Assembly (NCBI GenBank): GCA_937872895.1
Contig: CALMUP010000009.1
Span: 248,001-312,000, forward strand
Length of the DNA: 64,000 nucleotides
Direction of reading: 5' to 3'
Source: an uncultured Verrucomicrobiota bacterium
GTDB taxonomy: Bacteria; Verrucomicrobiota; Kiritimatiellia; CAIVKH01
The notes beneath the pieces were generated by a model. The model saw nothing but the letters and a program-made list of their open reading frames with translations, did not search any database and was not told the DNA's origin. This document shows, piece after piece, positions 1 to 8,154 of this stretch (within the stretch, counting starts at the first letter, position 1; each line of letters starts with the position of its first letter). A program made the position numbers and the translations under genes.

Positions 1-882
1 GCATTCGATGCGATTTACCTCGGGGCGATCGGCCATGTGGACGTGAAGCCGGGCATCCTGGAGAAGGGTGTGCTGCTGAAGATTCGCTTCGAACTCGACC
101 AGTACATCAACCTGCGCCCGGTGAAACTGTATCCGGGCGTGGAGTGTCCGATCAAGAACAAGGGACCGAAAGAGATCGACTACTGCTGCGTGCGCGAGAA
201 CAGCGGGGGCTTGTACACCGGCGTGGGCGGCATTTCCCGCATCGGCACGAAGGACGAGGTGGCCACCCAGTCGATGGTGTACACCTACGATCAGGTGCAG
301 CGCTGCCTGCGCTTCGCCTTCGAGTATGCCCGCAAGTACGGCAAGAAGGCGCGGGGTGTCGGCCCGAACAACACGCTGGCGTTGATCGGCAAGACCAACG
401 TGCTCACCTATGTGTTCGACCTGTGGAACCGTGTGTTCAACGAGATGGGCGACAAGGAATTTCCGGATGTGAAGCGCGAGTATTACCACGTGGACGCGAC
501 CTGTCTGTACATGATCTCGAGCCCGGAGATGTTCGATGTGATGGTGACCGAGAACATGTTCGGCGATATCGTGACCGACCTCGCCGCGATCACCCAGGGC
601 GGCCTGGGCATTGCCTCCGGTGGCAACATCAATCCGGAAGGCGTGAGCATGTTCGAGCCGATTGGTGGCACCGCCCCGATGTGGACCGGTAAAAATGCGA
701 TCAACCCGCTGGCGGCGATTGGTGCGGGGGCGATGATGTTGAAGTACCTCGGCCAGGAGGCTGCGGGCAACAAGATCGAGGCGGCCATCGCCGCGACCAC
801 CCCGAAGATGAAGAGCCAGCTGGCGAACCAGATGGGCTTCACCACCACGCAGGTGGGCGATCTCGTGGCGGGCGCGGTTTGA
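1..882 (+). CDS. leuB: 3-isopropylmalate dehydrogenase (5' end cut off by window)
   Basis: This is the C-terminal 293 residues of an NAD-dependent beta-decarboxylating dehydrogenase; the reading frame is open from base 1, so the start lies upstream. The family includes LeuB (oxidative decarboxylation of 3-isopropylmalate in leucine synthesis), isocitrate dehydrogenase and tartrate dehydrogenase. Visible family motifs are VTENMFGDIVTDLAA, the metal/substrate-binding Asp-containing block, and FEPIGGTAP followed by NPLAAIGAGAMML, the adenine-binding region. LeuB is preferred because aspartate-semialdehyde dehydrogenase follows on the same strand, a pairing known from other bacteria, but isocitrate- or tartrate-type specificity cannot be excluded from the fragment. 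The gene ends in TGA and is followed by a 103-base spacer containing a dispersed repeat. Confidence 0.82.
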   Translation, partial: AFDAIYLGAIGHVDVKPGILEKGVLLKIRFELDQYINLRPVKLYPGVECPIKNKGPKEIDYCCVRENSGGLYTGVGGISRIGTKDEVATQSMVYTYDQVQRCLRFAFEYARKYGKKARGVGPNNTLALIGKTNVLTYVFDLWNRVFNEMGDKEFPDVKREYYHVDATCLYMISSPEMFDVMVTENMFGDIVTDLAAITQGGLGIASGGNINPEGVSMFEPIGGTAPMWTGKNAINPLAAIGAGAMMLKYLGQEAAGNKIEAAIAATTPKMKSQLANQMGFTTTQVGDLVAGAV

Positions 883-954
883 GGTGTCGGGTGTCGGGTT
901 TCTGGTGTCGGGAAAATACGGATTACCGAAACCTGAACACTGAAACCCGAAACC
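883..954. repeat. Dispersed GTGTCGGGTTTC-type repeat between leuB and asd
   Basis: The leuB-asd spacer begins with iterations of GGTGTCGGG and GGGTTTC. It ends with an approximate inverted copy (GAAACCCGAAACC at about 942-954). The same word, GGTGTCGGGTTTCGGGTGTC, occurs in the two long repeats at 24101-24203 and 24491-24600, so this is a dispersed intergenic repeat rather than a gene-specific site. No strong terminator with a T-tract is visible, so leuB and asd may be co-transcribed. Confidence 0.6.
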
Positions 955-985
955 AAAAGAGTTTGAATAGGCAAAGGTAAAGAAC

Positions 986-1990
986 ATGAAGCAATACAAC
1001 GTATGTGTCGTCGGAATCGGAGCGGTCGGGACGGAGATGGTGCGGTTATTGAAGGCCCGGAAGTTCCCGATGAAGAGCCTGACCATCCTGGCCCGCAGCG
1101 AGCGCATCGAGGAGATCGATGGCGAGAAGATCCAGGTCAAGGTGGCGGCACCGGAGGCGTTCGAGGGCATGGACTTCGCGTTCTTTGCCGGCACCGAAGG
1201 CGCGAAGGGTGCTTCGCAGACCCTCGGGTGGGAAGCGGTGAAGCGCGGGTGCGTGGTGATCGACAACGGCGATGACTTCCGCATGGACGAGCGTGTTCCG
1301 CTGGTGATCCCCGAGATCAATCCGCAGGCTCTGAAAAGCCACCAGGGCCTGATCGCGAATCCGAATTGCAGCACGATTATCGCGCTGATGCCACTGGCAC
1401 CCCTGCATCAGGCGGCGACGATCAAGCGGATCGTGGCCAGCACCTACCAGGCGGTGTCGGGCACCGGCGCCCCGGCGGTGAAGGAACTGGACCAGCAGGT
1501 GCGTGCATGGGCGGCCAACCAGCCATTGCCCCGCGAGGTCTATCCGCACCAGATCGCGTTCAACGTGTTGCCGTCGGTCGGTTCGTTCAAGGACGATTCG
1601 GGCGAAAGCACCGAGGAAATCAAGATGCGCAAGGAGACCCACAAGATCCTGGGCGACGACTCGATCCGGGTGGGCAACACCTGCGTGCGCGTGCCGGTGT
1701 TCAACGGCCACAGCATCTCCATCAACGTGGAATTCGAGAAGCCGCTCACCCCGGCCCAGGCCCGCGACCTGCTCGCGAAGGCCCGGGGCGTGAAGGTGGT
1801 CGATGATCCGAAAAACGCGGTGTACCCGATGCCGTTGCAGGCTTCGGGCAACTACGACGTGCTGGTCGGCCGGATCCGCAAGGACCAGAGCTGTGACAAC
1901 GGGCTGGTGTTGTGGTGCGCCGGCGACAACATCTGGAAGGGTGCGGCGCAGAACGCGATCCAGATCGCCGAGGAGCTGATCAAGGGTTGA
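986..1990 (+). CDS. asd: Aspartate-semialdehyde dehydrogenase
   Basis: 334 residues, the usual length. The enzyme reduces aspartyl phosphate to aspartate semialdehyde with NADPH in the lysine, threonine and methionine pathway (and diaminopimelate for the cell wall). The N-terminal nucleotide-binding loop is VVGIGAVGTEMV (residues 8-19). The catalytic Cys is C128 in NPNCSTI, followed by the conserved QAVSGTG block (154-160). The ATG start matches the conserved N-terminus. It follows leuB on the same strand, separated by a repeat-bearing spacer, and is followed by a good intrinsic terminator, so transcription of the pair probably ends there. Confidence 0.95.
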   Translation: MKQYNVCVVGIGAVGTEMVRLLKARKFPMKSLTILARSERIEEIDGEKIQVKVAAPEAFEGMDFAFFAGTEGAKGASQTLGWEAVKRGCVVIDNGDDFRMDERVPLVIPEINPQALKSHQGLIANPNCSTIIALMPLAPLHQAATIKRIVASTYQAVSGTGAPAVKELDQQVRAWAANQPLPREVYPHQIAFNVLPSVGSFKDDSGESTEEIKMRKETHKILGDDSIRVGNTCVRVPVFNGHSISINVEFEKPLTPAQARDLLAKARGVKVVDDPKNAVYPMPLQASGNYDVLVGRIRKDQSCDNGLVLWCAGDNIWKGAAQNAIQIAEELIKG

Positions 1991-2012
1991 TCTGACGCGG
2001 TGTAGGCATGGC

Positions 2013-2053
2013 AACGCCCGCCTTGATGGGAACATCGGGGCGGGCGTTTTCTT
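2013..2053 (+). terminator. Intrinsic terminator after asd
   Basis: A perfect 10-bp stem, AACGCCCGCC at 2013-2022 pairing with GGCGGGCGTT at 2039-2048, with a 16-base loop and a following T-rich stretch (TTTTCTTTTCC). It sits between convergent asd and the minus-strand epimerase gene. The T-tract is on the plus strand, so it mainly serves asd. Confidence 0.85.
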
Positions 2054-2083
2054 TTCCGGCTTCCGGTACGTGCTGGCGAAGGG

Positions 2084-3139
2084 CTAGAAGAACTTCTTGA
2101 TCAGGTGCAAGGCGCCCTGGGCCCACGGGGCGCGGTGGTTGATGCCGGTGCCGCCGGCGCTGAAGGTGTGCCGGTGATCGAGGTACCAGCGGTAATTGCG
2201 GAGCAGTGCATCGATGTTCGAGAACTTGGGCGCAAAGCCGAGCTTGGCCTTGGCCTTGTCGATCGAGACGAACGATTCCTTGCCGGCCGTTTCGTACACC
2301 CACTTATACACCGGGGACAATTTCAGCATCTCAAGGAAGCGAAGCGCCCAGATCGCCGGAGCTTCGGGAACGGGGATGATGCGCTTGCCGAAACCGGCGG
2401 CGTCCAGCACGGCCTGGAAATCGGTTTTCGGGGTGCCGAATTGTTCCGCGCCGATGTTGAAGGTGTCGCTGGTCACTGCCGGATCGAGGGTGGCGCATAG
2501 CCAGATCGCATCGCACAGGTCCTCAACGTCAAGGTACTGGTAGGGATTGTTGCCACTACCCAGCACGGGGAAATTGCGGCCATCGCTGGCCCATTCGTAC
2601 AGCAGGGCGAAGATGCCGAGGCGCTCCGGGCCGATGAAGGACTTGGGGCGGATGACGGGAACGCAGAGGCCCTTCGTACGGTAGTCCTCGCACATTTTTT
2701 CGGCGGTGACCTTGGCTTCTCCATACGGTCCGACGCCGTCGAGTTTGTCGGTCTCCAGCAAGGGGTGGTGATCCGGTATGCCATACACGGCGGTGGAGGA
2801 GATATGGATGAAGCGCGTCACTCCGGCGCGCTTCGATTCCTCGAGCATGATCCGGGTGCCTTCGATGTCGGTCGAGTAGATGTCCTGCGGTTTATACAGG
2901 GGCAGGGCGGCGGCGGCATGGACCACGATGTCCACGCCTTCGAGCGCCTTGCGCACATCGGCCACGTTGCGGATATCGCCCTGGATTTCCAGAACCTGGT
3001 TGCGCACATCCGGATAGTCGAACGGAACGATGTCGAGGGAGGTGACGGCCTGGCCCTTGGCGAGCAGGTAGCGGGCGAGGTTGATGCCCATGAAGCCGGC
3101 ACCGCCGGTGATCAGGTAACGTTGGGGCGAGGAGGGCAT
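2084..3139 (-). CDS. NAD-dependent epimerase/dehydratase (extended SDR)
   Basis: 351 residues of an extended short-chain dehydrogenase/reductase. The N-terminal Rossmann motif is TGGAGFMG (residues 11-18), followed by the acidic residue of the second strand ([11 protein letters not shown]). The catalytic motif is YGEAK (YxxxK) preceded by HISSTAVYG, as in NDP-sugar epimerases and related dehydrogenases. The substrate cannot be assigned; nucleotide sugars or hydroxysteroid-like substrates are the usual ones. It is the last gene of a minus-strand group with a 53-residue lipoprotein, a 43-residue membrane protein and a coiled-coil membrane protein upstream. This hints at an envelope role, but the 60-base gap before it could also hold its own promoter. 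Confidence 0.88.
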   Translation of the reverse strand: MPSSPQRYLITGGAGFMGINLARYLLAKGQAVTSLDIVPFDYPDVRNQVLEIQGDIRNVADVRKALEGVDIVVHAAAALPLYKPQDIYSTDIEGTRIMLEESKRAGVTRFIHISSTAVYGIPDHHPLLETDKLDGVGPYGEAKVTAEKMCEDYRTKGLCVPVIRPKSFIGPERLGIFALLYEWASDGRNFPVLGSGNNPYQYLDVEDLCDAIWLCATLDPAVTSDTFNIGAEQFGTPKTDFQAVLDAAGFGKRIIPVPEAPAIWALRFLEMLKLSPVYKWVYETAGKESFVSIDKAKAKLGFAPKFSNIDALLRNYRWYLDHRHTFSAGGTGINHRAPWAQGALHLIKKFF

Positions 3140-3199
3140 GGGGATGTTCTCCGGAGGGTGGTACCGGTTCCGCGGCGCAGGCGGGAAGCGGCGGGAAGG

Positions 3200-3361
3200 C
3201 TAATTGCTGAGGCCGGGAATCGCCGGGCTGCCTTCCCACGACTGCGGCATGTTCCACGGCATGTCGGAATCGCGGTCCGGGTCGGTCGTGGCGCACCCGG
3301 TCAGGGTGAACGCGGAGGCCAGCAGGGCCACCAGCATGATCAAGCGAAGGGCGGTGGTCAT
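3200..3361 (-). CDS. Small lipoprotein, 53 residues
   Basis: A short open frame with ATG start and TAG stop. The N-terminus has a positive residue (R6), a hydrophobic stretch and the lipobox LTGC (Cys at about residue 22), then a hydrophilic tail rich in Asp, Pro and Trp (TTDPDRDSDMPWNMPQSW). That is the architecture of a bacterial lipoprotein processed by signal peptidase II, leaving a mature chain of only about 32 residues. It starts 2 bases after the stop of the upstream 43-residue membrane protein, so the two are surely co-transcribed. I do not recognise the family. Support rests on the lipobox and tight spacing. Confidence 0.65.
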   Translation of the reverse strand: MTTALRLIMLVALLASAFTLTGCATTDPDRDSDMPWNMPQSWEGSPAIPGLSN

Positions 3362-3363
3362 GG

Positions 3364-3495
3364 TTATTGGGGCCAGACCGACGGGGCGGCGCTGTAGTAG
3401 GAAAGTTCGAGGTACTGCAACACAACCAGGCCGATCACGCAGAGGGTGGCCACCAGGGTTAATACGGTCAGAAGTTTAGAAGACAACGAAGTCAC
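3364..3495 (-). CDS. 43-residue single-pass membrane protein
   Basis: GTG-initiated frame overlapping the 3' end of the coiled-coil gene by 20 bases. The protein has a short polar N-terminus (TSLSSK), one hydrophobic helix (about residues 8-26, LLTVLTLVATLCVIGLVVL) and a short Tyr/Pro-rich tail ending in WPQ. No family is recognised. The overlap upstream, the 2-base gap to the lipoprotein gene and the clean transmembrane helix argue that it is a real small gene. The alternative TTG start three codons in would also preserve the helix. Confidence 0.55.
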   Translation of the reverse strand: MTSLSSKLLTVLTLVATLCVIGLVVLQYLELSYYSAAPSVWPQ

Positions 3496-4315
3496 CCTCC
3501 TTCACATTCGCTTGAGCCCAGTCCGATTGAATTTCGGCGATGGCCATCTTGCGGGAGATGCCACTGATGGTCACCTTGCCGATCAAGGTGTCCTTGCGGT
3601 GGATGAGCATCTCGGCGTTGGGTGTGACGCCATCATCGCTTCCGAGGTCGATCACCACGAAGTTCCAATCCTTGTTGACGAAAAGGATGCGGCCGGTCAG
3701 TCCGCGCGGTACCGCACGCACCGCGCCGGGAAGCTCGTTCTCGAGCTGACCGATGGTCTGTTCGAGGGTCATGATCTTGTCCTGCGCGTCACGCAGTTCG
3801 TCCTCGGAGGCGACGAGTTGGTTGTTCAGGTCGTCGATCTGGATCTGGAAATTGACCTTATCCTGTTCAAGGCCGTCGATGCGGGAATTTTGGGCGGCAA
3901 TCTGGTTGTTCTTTTCGGTGACGGCGGCGTTGAGTTGTTCCACCTGGACCTTGGCGCGGTCGAGATCGGCTTCGGTGCGGGCGAGCTGATCCTTGGTCAT
4001 GCTCAAGTCCTGGCGGGTGGTCTCGAGGTCCTGCTTGGTGTTCTGCAGGTCGTCGTACTGGACGAGTGCAGCGGCGGCAAGTTGGTTCAGCGGGGTCTGG
4101 ATGCGGGTCAACTGGTCGGAGTCTTCAGCGGCCAGCGAACTGACCTGGAACGAGTCATGGCGGATGTTCTTGGCGATGGAGCCGAGTGCCTGTTCCATCT
4201 TCTGGGCGCGGCCCTTCAGCACTTCGCGTTTGCCGAACAACTGGAAACCGAGAACAAGCGAACCGATGCAAAGCAGCAGCAGCAACACCACGATGGGTTT
4301 GAGGGCCTTGGCCAT
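3476..4315 (-). CDS. Membrane-anchored coiled-coil protein
   Basis: 279 residues. An N-terminal transmembrane helix (residues 8-28, PIVVLLLLLCIGSLVLGFQL) is followed by a long coiled coil (about 30-200) rich in Gln, Asp, Leu and Lys (for example TKQDLETTRQDLSMTKDQL). A C-terminal beta-rich domain of about 70 residues (GRILFVNKDWNFVVIDLG through the end) resembles the small beta domains that follow coiled coils in MreC-like or secretion proteins. Probably periplasmic, tethered to the inner membrane, and self-associating. It heads a minus-strand operon with two tiny membrane/lipoproteins and an SDR, which suggests a structural role at the envelope. Function unknown. Confidence 0.75.
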   Translation of the reverse strand: MAKALKPIVVLLLLLCIGSLVLGFQLFGKREVLKGRAQKMEQALGSIAKNIRHDSFQVSSLAAEDSDQLTRIQTPLNQLAAAALVQYDDLQNTKQDLETTRQDLSMTKDQLARTEADLDRAKVQVEQLNAAVTEKNNQIAAQNSRIDGLEQDKVNFQIQIDDLNNQLVASEDELRDAQDKIMTLEQTIGQLENELPGAVRAVPRGLTGRILFVNKDWNFVVIDLGSDDGVTPNAEMLIHRKDTLIGKVTISGISRKMAIAEIQSDWAQANVKEGDFVVF

Positions 4316-4466
4316 AACATTCTCCTGATTACAAAGTGCGGACTCTGTGGGCGATTATGATGCGCGCGGGCAGGGTGTCAAATCCAAATCCGGTTCAGCA
4401 TGAAACGTTTAGCATCACGGGTTTCGCGCTGGTTAAAACCGGGGTAAGCGGCTATACAGACCCCCG

Positions 4467-4910
4467 ATGAACCAACGCATCGGACAACGTGTCTATGTCC
4501 CCCCCGGGGGGCCTCCGCAGGGAATCGCCCCCAGCCGGGATGTTTACCGCCTGATGGGCGAGGAAAACATCTTCCGGATGTGCCATGACTTCTATGCGGA
4601 GATCGGTCGCTCCTCGATTCGGGACCTGTTTCCCGAGGATCTACCGGCGGCGTCGGAAAAGATCGCCGCCTTTCTCGTGGGTCTTCTTGGCGGGCCTCCG
4701 TTGTACCAGCAACGGTACGGTGATCCCATGATGCGGGCGCGACACCTGGCCTTTGCGATCAATGAGGCGGCTCGCCAGGAGTGGTTGCGGTGTTTCCGGG
4801 TGGTTTTGGCTGACGCACCGCAGAAGTACGGGTTTCCTGCCGAACACCTGGCCGGGTTTGACCGGTTTCTGGAGGGATTTTCGGCGTGGATGGTGAATCG
4901 CGCCTCGTGA
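4467..4910 (+). CDS. Truncated haemoglobin (group II-like globin)
   Basis: 147 residues with the group II truncated-globin pattern: GGPPLYQQRYGDPMMRARH (Tyr and Gln of the distal pocket region, then the proximal His in RARH) and the following INEAARQEWLRCF helix. Such proteins bind haem and handle O2, NO or peroxide. An N-terminal extension of about 25 residues rich in Pro and Gly precedes the globin fold. The gene overlaps the start of the Sua5 gene by 25 bases if the latter starts at 4886, so the two are co-transcribed. Confidence 0.88.
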   Translation: MNQRIGQRVYVPPGGPPQGIAPSRDVYRLMGEENIFRMCHDFYAEIGRSSIRDLFPEDLPAASEKIAAFLVGLLGGPPLYQQRYGDPMMRARHLAFAINEAARQEWLRCFRVVLADAPQKYGFPAEHLAGFDRFLEGFSAWMVNRAS

Positions 4911-5914
4911 ATACGGCACGACCAACCCGTTGTACGCGGTCGGTTCGCATTGCTGCGGAACAGGTGCGTGCCGGTGGCGTGGTGGCGTTTCCGACGGAAA
5001 CCGTTTATGGCTTGGGAGCCAATGCGTTGGATGGCCATGCGGTGCGGGCGATTTTCCGGGCCAAGGGGCGACCGGCGGATAACCCGTTGATCGTGCACAT
5101 CGCGGAGCCTTCCATGCTGGAGGGGGTGGCCCGTCGGGTGCCGGTCATGGCGCGCCGGTTGATGGATCGGTTCTGGCCGGGGCCGTTGACGGTGATTGTG
5201 CCGCGGCATGCCGCTATCCCGCTCGAGGTATCGGCCGGTCTCGACACGGTGGGCGTGCGGTGGCCGGCCCACCCCGTGGCGCAAGCTTTTCTGAAGGCAT
5301 GTGGTGTTCCCGTTGCCGCCCCCTCGGCGAACCGATCGGGTCGTCCTAGTCCGACGACCTGGAAAGCTGTGGTCGAGGAAATGAATGGCCGCATTCCGTG
5401 TATCCTCCAGGGTGGACCGGCGGAAGTCGGTCTCGAATCCACCGTGGTTGATTGCACCGGACGGCGCCCCGTGGTGCTGCGGCAAGGTGCCATCAGCCTT
5501 GAGCAGGTGCGATCGGTGGTGGCTTCGGCGGTGTTGGCGGACCGTTCCTCGGTGGACGATGTTCCGGTGCGTTCGCCGGGCATGAAGTACCGGCACTATG
5601 CGCCGAACGCCCGGGTGGTGTTGGTCCAACGTGCCGCGGAAATCCCGCCAGACATTTCGGCTTGCGCGTATATCGGGATCAGCGCCAGTGGACTCAGGGT
5701 TAAGCTGGATCGGAAAGCTCTAGTCCCGGGAGTTCCGGCGTATGCGCGCCGGTTGTTTCAGTTCTTCCGCGTTTGCGAGCGTGCCGGTGTTCAGGCGATC
5801 TATTGTCAGACCGTTTCCGAACGCGGGTTGGGTCGGGCGTTAATGGATCGACTTCGGCGGGCGGCGTCCGTTCACCCCACGCCGCCATCAGATGCAGGTA
5901 CAATTCGCGGCTGA
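4886..5914 (+). CDS. Threonylcarbamoyl-AMP synthase (Sua5/YrdC type)
   Basis: Makes threonylcarbamoyl-AMP from Thr, bicarbonate and ATP, the first step of t6A37 tRNA modification. The YrdC domain carries AFPTETVYGLGANA, KGRPADNPLIVHI and PSANRSGRPSPT. A C-terminal Sua5 domain follows (YARRLFQFFRVCE, RGLGRALMDRLRRAAS), so this is the long Sua5 form of about 340 residues rather than short TsaC. The start is GTG at 4886, supported by GGAGGG at 4871-4876. An in-frame GTG at 4907 would instead give a 4-base overlap with the globin stop. The last 215 bases are antisense to the coding end of the exonuclease gene on the other strand. Confidence 0.92.
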   Translation: MDGESRLVNTARPTRCTRSVRIAAEQVRAGGVVAFPTETVYGLGANALDGHAVRAIFRAKGRPADNPLIVHIAEPSMLEGVARRVPVMARRLMDRFWPGPLTVIVPRHAAIPLEVSAGLDTVGVRWPAHPVAQAFLKACGVPVAAPSANRSGRPSPTTWKAVVEEMNGRIPCILQGGPAEVGLESTVVDCTGRRPVVLRQGAISLEQVRSVVASAVLADRSSVDDVPVRSPGMKYRHYAPNARVVLVQRAAEIPPDISACAYIGISASGLRVKLDRKALVPGVPAYARRLFQFFRVCERAGVQAIYCQTVSERGLGRALMDRLRRAASVHPTPPSDAGTIRG

Positions 5915-6563
5915 CCCAGGCGTCGGTAGCGGCGTACACGATCTGCGAATGGGTCAGGCGAGGTTTGGCCCAGTTGGAACGCTGCTCCTTCTTGGAGATG
6001 CGGAAGCCAAGCGTTAAACCAGCCAGCGTGCGCAAGCCGGTTTGTTTGTAGCCAAGTTCCTTGGCGAGGTGACCGATTTCCAGAAAGCGGCGCGGCTTGA
6101 AGGCCCAGCAATCATTCAATTGCTTGATGTCATCCGAGATGGCCGCGCCAGCCTTGATAACCGCCTTGCTTTCCAGGATGTCGCGCAATGGACCGAGGCC
6201 GCCAAGTGCATGCAATTGAAAGATGAACACATCGGAGCGGGTCGCCAACTGGAGCAGGGCAGGAGGGTAGGAAACGCCGCGCTCAAAGGAGGGACGGGTC
6301 TCGGTATCGAAACCCAGCACATCCTCGGCCTCGAGCAGGGCCAGTGTGTGTTTGACCTGTTCGCGGTCATGAACCACATGGATCGGCCCCGTGTAAGCTT
6401 TTATGGGTAGCTTGTTTAAGTCGTCCTTGGAAATAGAGCGCCCAGCCTCGGCTTCGCGGGCTTCCACTTCGTTGGAATCGTTTGACTGGGCGATCATCAT
6501 GCTCGGGTTTGACGCTTCATGGGTACCCTTGTTCGGTTGCCCCGGCGGTGAAACATCATCCAT
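5700..6563 (-). CDS. 3'-5' exonuclease, RNase D-like DEDDy domain
   Basis: 287 residues. The DEDD exonuclease domain occupies about residues 55-225: motif I GFDTET (Asp, Glu), motif II AGAAISDDIKQL (Asp) and motif III YAATDAW (Tyr, Asp), all present. No HRDC domain follows, so it is a compact RNase D/KapD-like enzyme acting on RNA or DNA 3' ends. The tail beyond about residue 215 is basic and low-complexity (RVRKRSDNRSPEHRHARKRGR region). It is encoded antisense to the conserved C-terminus of Sua5; the overlap is 215 bases. The tail is probably a read-through extension after loss of an earlier stop. Confidence 0.85.
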   Translation of the reverse strand: MDDVSPPGQPNKGTHEASNPSMMIAQSNDSNEVEAREAEAGRSISKDDLNKLPIKAYTGPIHVVHDREQVKHTLALLEAEDVLGFDTETRPSFERGVSYPPALLQLATRSDVFIFQLHALGGLGPLRDILESKAVIKAGAAISDDIKQLNDCWAFKPRRFLEIGHLAKELGYKQTGLRTLAGLTLGFRISKKEQRSNWAKPRLTHSQIVYAATDAWVSRELYLHLMAAWGERTPPAEVDPLTPDPTRVRKRSDNRSPEHRHARKRGRTETTGAHTPELPGLELSDPA

Positions 6564-6693
6564 AAAATCGTTGCACTATGTTCGCCGGAAAAACCGCGAT
6601 GGTCAAGAGAGCGATCGGGTCGGCTAAATAATTGTCGTAAGAGTCTAAAATGCAGGAGTTTGCAACACGCTGTGGTCGGGTGATTGATGGCTT

Positions 6694-6711
6694 GACCTGA
6701 TCGGTCAGGTC
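6694..6711. promoter_or_regulatory. Perfect 7-bp inverted repeat, possible operator
   Basis: GACCTGA-TCGG-TCAGGTC lies in the 255-base gap between the end of the chromate transporter gene and the start of the exonuclease gene, both minus strand. It is upstream of the exonuclease gene, is not followed by a T-tract, and so looks more like a protein-binding palindrome than a terminator. No further evidence. Confidence 0.35.
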
Positions 6712-6818
6712 CACGGGAGTTTTCCTTCATAATCAGAGACACGGCTGGAGGTTGGCATGTGTCACTGGTTTGCGGCCATGGCGGGGCTTGAAACGGAGTG
6801 GTATCCGCAGGCCGGGAA

Positions 6819-8096
6819 TTACCGAAGTCCGGTGGCATGCAGGAGCAGGCCTGTAGCAGCGGCAACGGCGACGACGACCAGTGCATCCAAGCGGTAGCGG
6901 CGCATCGCGATCAGCAGGACGATCCCGAGGCTGATCGGAACCGGGTCCAGGTTCTGTGTGTCGGGATAAAGGGTATGCCAACCGAACCAGATCGACAAGT
7001 TGAGGATGATGCCCAGCACGGTTGCTGATATCGCCCGCATGATTCCTTGGAGCGCATCCAGCCTGCGGGTGTATTCTATCCAAGGTGCTCCTGTGAAGAT
7101 GAACAGGAAGCCGGGCACGAATACCATCCACGAGGTGATCACGGAGGCGGAGAGTGCGAGGGCCGCCGGTGACCCGGTGCCAACCTGTTGCCATCCACCG
7201 AGGAATCCTACGTATTGCAGGACGAGGATCAACGGCCCCGGAGTTGTTTCCGCGAGGGCGAGTCCATCCATCATCTGAGCTGCGGTCAACCATTGAGCGG
7301 ATTCCACAGCGTGCTGCGCCACATAGGGAAGCACCGAGTAGGCACCGCCAAACGTGATCAGCGCCGCTTTCGCGAAGAATCGTCCCTGTTGGCTCAGTAG
7401 ATGATCCGGGCCAAGGAGTGCGAGGGCCAGAAGCAACGGTGCAAGCCAGATGAGCACCCAGATCAAGGCCGTGCTCACAGTATGCACCATCGACGGCCGT
7501 GGTCCGGCGGGTTTATCGGCGCGGTCGGCGTATGACCCTGACCGGTAAAACACCAGTCCGATGATGCTGGCCAGAGCCATCAACCAGGGAAGTGGCATGG
7601 AGCCGATGAACAAGGCGGCAAAGGCGCCTCCGGCAATCACCCAGCTTCCGGTTGTCCTCAGCACCTTGCTCCCCATGCGGATCAGCGCACCAGCCACCAA
7701 GGCCAGCACGGCCGCTTTCAGACCGTAGAAAACCGCGCCCAGCCACGGCATCGAGCCTCCGACAACGTATGCGAACGAAATGGCCAGCATCAACAGCGCG
7801 CCGGGCAGGACAAACAGGGTGCCGGCGATGACGCCTCCACGTATGCCGTGCTGCAGCCAGCCGAGATAGATCGACAATTGTTGCGCCTCCGGACCGGGAA
7901 GCACCATGCAGTAGTTCAGGGCGTGAAGGAAACGCTCGTCATCGATCCACCGCCGTCGCTCGACGAGTTCGCGGTGCATCAGGGCGATCTGGCCCGCCGG
8001 CCCGCCAAAACTCAGCAGGCCGATCTTGACCCACACGGGCAGCGCTTCGCGCAGGGTAGGGTGGTGGAGTGGCGGGGATGATGCGGGTTTTTCCAT
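6819..8096 (-). CDS. chrA: Chromate transporter, ChrA family
   Basis: 425 residues, a bidomain CHR protein with two homologous halves of about six helices each. The first half has the family motif LLSFGGPAGQIALMHRELV and RRWIDDERFL, then LPGPEAQQLSIYLG. The second half repeats the theme with ITFGGAYSVLPYVAQ and LAETTPGPLILVLQYVGFLGG. ChrA proteins export chromate (or sulfate) across the inner membrane. Long-chain ChrA of this size usually acts alone. The gene stands by itself with no chrB regulator nearby. Confidence 0.93.
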   Translation of the reverse strand: MEKPASSPPLHHPTLREALPVWVKIGLLSFGGPAGQIALMHRELVERRRWIDDERFLHALNYCMVLPGPEAQQLSIYLGWLQHGIRGGVIAGTLFVLPGALLMLAISFAYVVGGSMPWLGAVFYGLKAAVLALVAGALIRMGSKVLRTTGSWVIAGGAFAALFIGSMPLPWLMALASIIGLVFYRSGSYADRADKPAGPRPSMVHTVSTALIWVLIWLAPLLLALALLGPDHLLSQQGRFFAKAALITFGGAYSVLPYVAQHAVESAQWLTAAQMMDGLALAETTPGPLILVLQYVGFLGGWQQVGTGSPAALALSASVITSWMVFVPGFLFIFTGAPWIEYTRRLDALQGIMRAISATVLGIILNLSIWFGWHTLYPDTQNLDPVPISLGIVLLIAMRRYRLDALVVVAVAAATGLLLHATGLR

Positions 8097-8154
8097 GCGC
8101 AGCTTTGCACGCTACCGGACGAGGCGCGGCAAGACAAATAAAATGACCGGATGG

